DNA from: Hirudinaria manillensis
Taxonomy: Eukaryota; Annelida; Clitellata; Hirudinida; Hirudinidae
DNA length: 64,000 nt
NCBI GenBank assembly: GCA_034509925.1
Contig: CM067526.1
Location: 5,909,001-5,973,000 of the forward strand
Direction: 5' to 3'
This document shows positions 60,299 to 64,000 of the stretch, one piece after another. Numbering within the stretch: the stretch's first letter is position 1; each line of letters starts with the position of its first letter. Below the pieces are notes generated by a model. The model saw only the letters and a list, made by a program, of their open reading frames with translations. It did not search any database and was not told where the DNA came from. The translations under genes and the position numbers were made by a program.

Positions 60299-62399
60299 CA
60301 TTAGAAACTTTTATGTTTCTTTCATTGGCCTCCAAAACATTCACAAAAACATCACAACTTTGCAAGAATTTGTTTTAAAACACCTACGTCGTCGATGTCA
60401 TCGTTACTGATTTTGTTTATAAAGTTAGTGATGTGGCTAATTAAATCTTAATTTATTAATTTATTCATTAAAGCGTTACGTTATAATTAATTAGTACACC
60501 AATTAAGGTCCGCCAATTAGACAACGAGAACAACAGGGATGATATTGATAATCAATTTTATAATATATATTATAACATAACCTCTAATCAATGTAATGGA
60601 ATAATAATAAAAATATTATTATTTATATACAGAAAAAAATTATCAAATAACTCTTATTTAATAAAAGGATTTTACATTCTGATTTATTAGTTATTTATTT
60701 ATTTATTTATTATTATTCTTCTTCTGATTTATTATTATTTATTTATTATATTTTGTAAATAACTCAAAACATTTCGCTGTTAATTATCATATCAGTTTTA
60801 ATTATGATATGACAGTGCATGTGATAATTGTGATAGGACGGGGAAATTAATTAATTAATTAATAACAATAAATATTGCTATTTATTATGATGATTCTTAT
60901 TATTTATCATCATTAATGGATATATAATGTACTATATTATATAAAAATATTAATATAACATTAATATATTATATTATTCTAATTGAATATTAATTAAATA
61001 ATAATAATATTATTATTATTATTAATTATTATTATAAAATAACGAACAAATAGCCATTAAGTGAAAATTATCTGCGCTCGTTCAATTGTGGCAAATACTT
61101 TTGGAGGAGGAAAAATTGGCGCTAAATTATTCTTTGCTTCCGGCTAAAGACAGGTGCTCGCCTCGCGCAGGCACATCGACACACGAGCACAAGCAGTTTG
61201 AAATCCATTAGCTGGAAATATTTATTGGCACTGCTCAATACTATCAATACTCACTTGAGTGATAATGAGTGATAATGAGTCCACCGAGAATCATCTTCGC
61301 TGTTGATATCATCATCGTCATCATCATCGTCGTCATCGCCGTCATTGTCATAATCATTGCAATATTATCAACGTCATCATCGCCATCACTATTATTATCA
61401 TTATCGGCACCTTGGTCACCATGGTTGTCGTCATCGTCGACGTCATCATCATCATCATCATTTTATCGTCATGGATCCATCGTTGCTATTTTTAACTGAA
61501 TACAATACAATACAACGGCATATTTGCAACAAAAAAGTTTCCCATCGTAAACAGAGAGAGAGATAGAGAGAGAGATAGAGAGAAGATATTTTGGAGTGAG
61601 AGGAGGATGAACGGAAGGAATGAAAATGAGGATGAATTGACGATCGTAAACAGTTCTTTAAGGAATGAACTCATCGCGGATGCCAATCATTGGAGGAACA
61701 ACGAACTTTAAACTATTTAAAAAAAAAACCAATTTGCATAATTAATTAATTAGCTCATTAATTAATCCGCCTGTCAGCCAATCAACTCCGTTGTTGTTGC
61801 TGCACTTTAATAATAATTCCGAAGTTAATTAATGCCTCTGCAGTTTTTTTAATCAACAAACAACCTCGTTCCATCTGGACATCGACTGGCCATCGACTGG
61901 CCACCTTCCGGCCACCTTTTGGCCACCCTCTGACCCACCACTCTTCTCTCCTCACCTAATTTACTCATTGGGTGATCAGTTACCCGTGGAAAGATTGGCG
62001 TTCATCCATGCGTGACCTCATTAACGACTTGAAAGAAAAGATTGCCACCGATATTTACCGCCATCAACGCTGCCTTTTGCTCTCCAAAGAATCCATTTTC
62101 GTTGTCATCATCACCTATATCGTAATCATTATCACCACCGATTGTTGTCAACATTCTGGAAGATGTTGCGTCAGAGGGTGGCAACATTGTGACGTCATCG
62201 AGAGGTCAAAGGCAAAAGTGCTGTTTGTGCCAAACTCGCACGCGCACGAGCACACGCGCACAACTCCCAATGCACACTTGTGCATCATTTATCAGCGATG
62301 ACGACGACGAAGATGGTCTTATCATCATCAAAGCTCTGTACTTCCCTGTTAATTATATTGATAAGTTCCTGGACAATGGGATGGATGGAAGAACGAGAG

Positions 62400-62460
62400 G
62401 CTAATGGAGGGATGGGTGGATGGATGGATGGATGGATGGATGGATGGATCGATAGATGGA
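62400..62460. repeat. GGAT tetranucleotide microsatellite
   Basis: About ten GGAT units with flanking variants. Confidence 0.95.
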
Positions 62461-62933
62461 CTGAAGTATAGATGGATGGGTGGAATCTTGAACGAATAAA
62501 ACCGATGGATATATAGATATGGCTGGACGGAACTCAAAAAACGTCATCCAAGTTAATTCAATTTGTGTCTTTTTTATTTCATTTTTTTCATTCAAACATT
62601 CTTCTACTTCCTTCTGTCAACTTTACAATCAGTCACTCCACGTCATGGGGTTTTCCGTTTGTTTATTTTTAAACGACACGTGACCGAGCTGTCAGCCAAT
62701 CGCAAATGAGGCGGAACGAAGCCGATGACACTCTTATGTCATTAAAAAGGTGATGCTGATTATAGTTGCTCTCACCTTTCTCTAAAAGTCATCGTCATCA
62801 TCATCAGGACGTTTCCAATGATTCGAAAGCTCATTGCACTCGAACAAACGTTCATTAACATTTATGAATAAGTAATAACTTCAGGACGACTTCATGCATA
62901 TTCATCAAATCATCTCATTTCATATATATAAAA

Positions 62934-62965
<32 letters not shown>

Positions 62966-63605
62966 GATTGTGAAGTTGACTTATTTATTCATTTGATTTT
63001 TGATGTTTTTGGGATTTTGTTTTTTTTTTCGTTGAAATATGAAAATAAAAAAAGAAATAATTATCGTTGGACGTTTAATTCAAAATTCATTTTCAAGTTT
63101 CAACGAAGAAAACGGAAGTCACGTGGTTGGAAGGCCATGACTACGAGAGAAGTGAAGCGGACTTCAACTCAAAAGTGGTGGTGATGGTGATGATTACCGT
63201 TGGTGGTGATAATGATGACGATGATGATGATGATGGCGATGATAAATAAGGCAGCACAGTCAAATCAAAGTTAAAAAACGGTTTCAAGATCCAAAGTCAA
63301 CAATTAGTAATAATTATGTAATTAATAATAGCAATAATAATATTTTTATTATTATCTTAATATTATATAATAGTATATATAAAAATTAATAATAATATAA
63401 TATAATTATTATTTATGTTTGTTTACCCATTAAATTGTTCGATATCAATTTCCGCGATGCCGTGATAATGATGACGACGACGATGATGGTGATGAAAAGG
63501 AAGACGTTGATAACATTAAAAGGCAACAGATACCACACAATGAGATCAATTCAAGTACAAAACATCGAAGAAGGCGATGACGACGATGACGACGGATGAT
63601 GAGAC

Positions 63606-63932
63606 TCATAGGGACGCCATGAGTAGCGGCTGTTGGGGCGACATGACGCTGGTGGTAGTCGATGCGGTTGACGTGGTGCCGACTGCTGAAGTCACTGCAG
63701 TCGCGGAAGTCGATGAAGCGTTGCGTATCACTTGTTCGTTGTACTTTCTTCCACTCTTGGACGTTGAGGTTTTAAAGTCGTTGTTGTTGTTGTTGTTGAT
63801 GACGTACTTCCGGTTGACCGTCGGAAAGGAGGTGTTCTTTCCAGAAAAGAAGGATGGGTTGGCTTTCCTGGCTGCTGCCAACATTTCTTCAAGGTTCTCG
63901 ATGTAATCGATGGTGCTCTTCAGGATTTCTAC
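63606..63932 (-). CDS. C-terminal exon of a bHLH transcription factor (partial)
   Basis: On the minus strand an acceptor (TACAG) at 63933 opens a 108-codon terminal exon in phase 0, ending in TGA at 63606-63608. It begins VEILKSTIDYIENLEEMLA, the second helix of a bHLH domain, and continues with a tail rich in Asn, Ser and Thr including an AAC-encoded Asn run. The preceding residues (usually LS/PK) and the basic region must lie in an exon to the right of the window. KVEIL...AIxYIExL is closest to the myogenic (MyoD) and achaete-scute type helices, but the class cannot be fixed without the basic region. DNA binding and dimerisation are family knowledge, not shown here. Confidence 0.75.
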   Translation of the reverse strand, partial: VEILKSTIDYIENLEEMLAAARKANPSFFSGKNTSFPTVNRKYVINNNNNNDFKTSTSKSGRKYNEQVIRNASSTSATAVTSAVGTTSTASTTTSVMSPQQPLLMASL

Positions 63933-64000
63933 CTGTATTGAATTGTACTTTATTGAATTGTACTTTATTGAATTGTATTGTATTGTATTGCATTGTTTTG

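Larger units (their letters stand above)
56341..63605. other. Large microsatellite-rich spacer
   Basis: Seven kilobases with no supportable exon. It holds a long ATT run, GGAT/GGAC runs, a 15-bp-scale CACTCC minisatellite, an AGTAGAAGTG minisatellite, ATC/GTC runs (57590-57652, 61310-61470, 63440-63495), a G10 tract (57781-57790), a GAGA run (61554-61583) and two RFX X-box-like motifs. A frame at 58050-58310 was considered and not called. The 3' UTR of the bHLH gene should lie at the right end. Confidence 0.5.

Noticed and set aside
61972..62301. Frames near 62000 on both strands as a gene
   Set aside because: Sequence is low-complexity (ATC-rich) with no domain and no supporting splice sites.
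10851..63124. Recurring TCACGTGA-type E-boxes (near 10851, 11166, 32114, 39005, 46417, 59137, 62677, 63117)
   Set aside because: CACGTG is expected about six times in a window of this size and composition, so the count is not unusual.

Overview
This window is nuclear DNA from an animal. Every confident gene is split by spliceosomal introns. Coding exons are clearly richer in G+C than the AT-rich introns and spacers. Non-coding DNA is full of triplet and tetranucleotide microsatellites (ATT, ATC/GTC, GGAT). The gene set (basigin, BOK, FoxD, ITPR, a claudin-like protein, a bHLH factor) is bilaterian. The intron-rich ITPR gene, short introns and base composition suggest an invertebrate, possibly a lophotrochozoan such as an annelid; the species call is inference only.

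Layout, left to right: a basigin/neuroplastin-type Ig membrane protein (+, 1208-2578); a BOK-type Bcl-2 family protein (-, 3959-5268); a very small RNPS1-like RRM protein (-, 6293-7187); about 4.9 kb of non-coding DNA; a FoxD forkhead factor (+, 12077-14118); an unrecognised, probably secreted protein built from a duplicated five-exon module (+, 15446-23027), carrying a decayed Ty3/Gypsy relic in its longest intron; SMIM12 (-, 23852-24367); a repeat-rich stretch with a GC-rich block; mitochondrial ribosomal protein S17 (-, 26971-27547); a complete 59-exon inositol 1,4,5-trisphosphate receptor gene (+, 28553-50935); a claudin/PMP22-like four-pass protein (+, 53646-56340); 7 kb of microsatellite-rich spacer; and the last coding exon of a bHLH factor (-, 63606-63932) that continues beyond the window.

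For all ten multi-exon genes I chained exons by hand so that splice sites, phase and homology agree; the summed coding lengths are all multiples of three. The ITPR model gives 2,707 residues, the expected size. The neighbours do not form one pathway. BOK is reported in the literature to bind IP3 receptors, so finding both within 25 kb is notable, but linkage here is not evidence of a functional unit.

The most interesting signals are a pair of homologous 100-nt exons in ITPR that look mutually exclusive and swap part of the IP3-binding beta-trefoil region; the duplicated five-exon orphan gene; an in-frame 39-nt alternative acceptor inside the FoxD forkhead domain; and a BOK whose BH3 core lacks the usual acidic residue.
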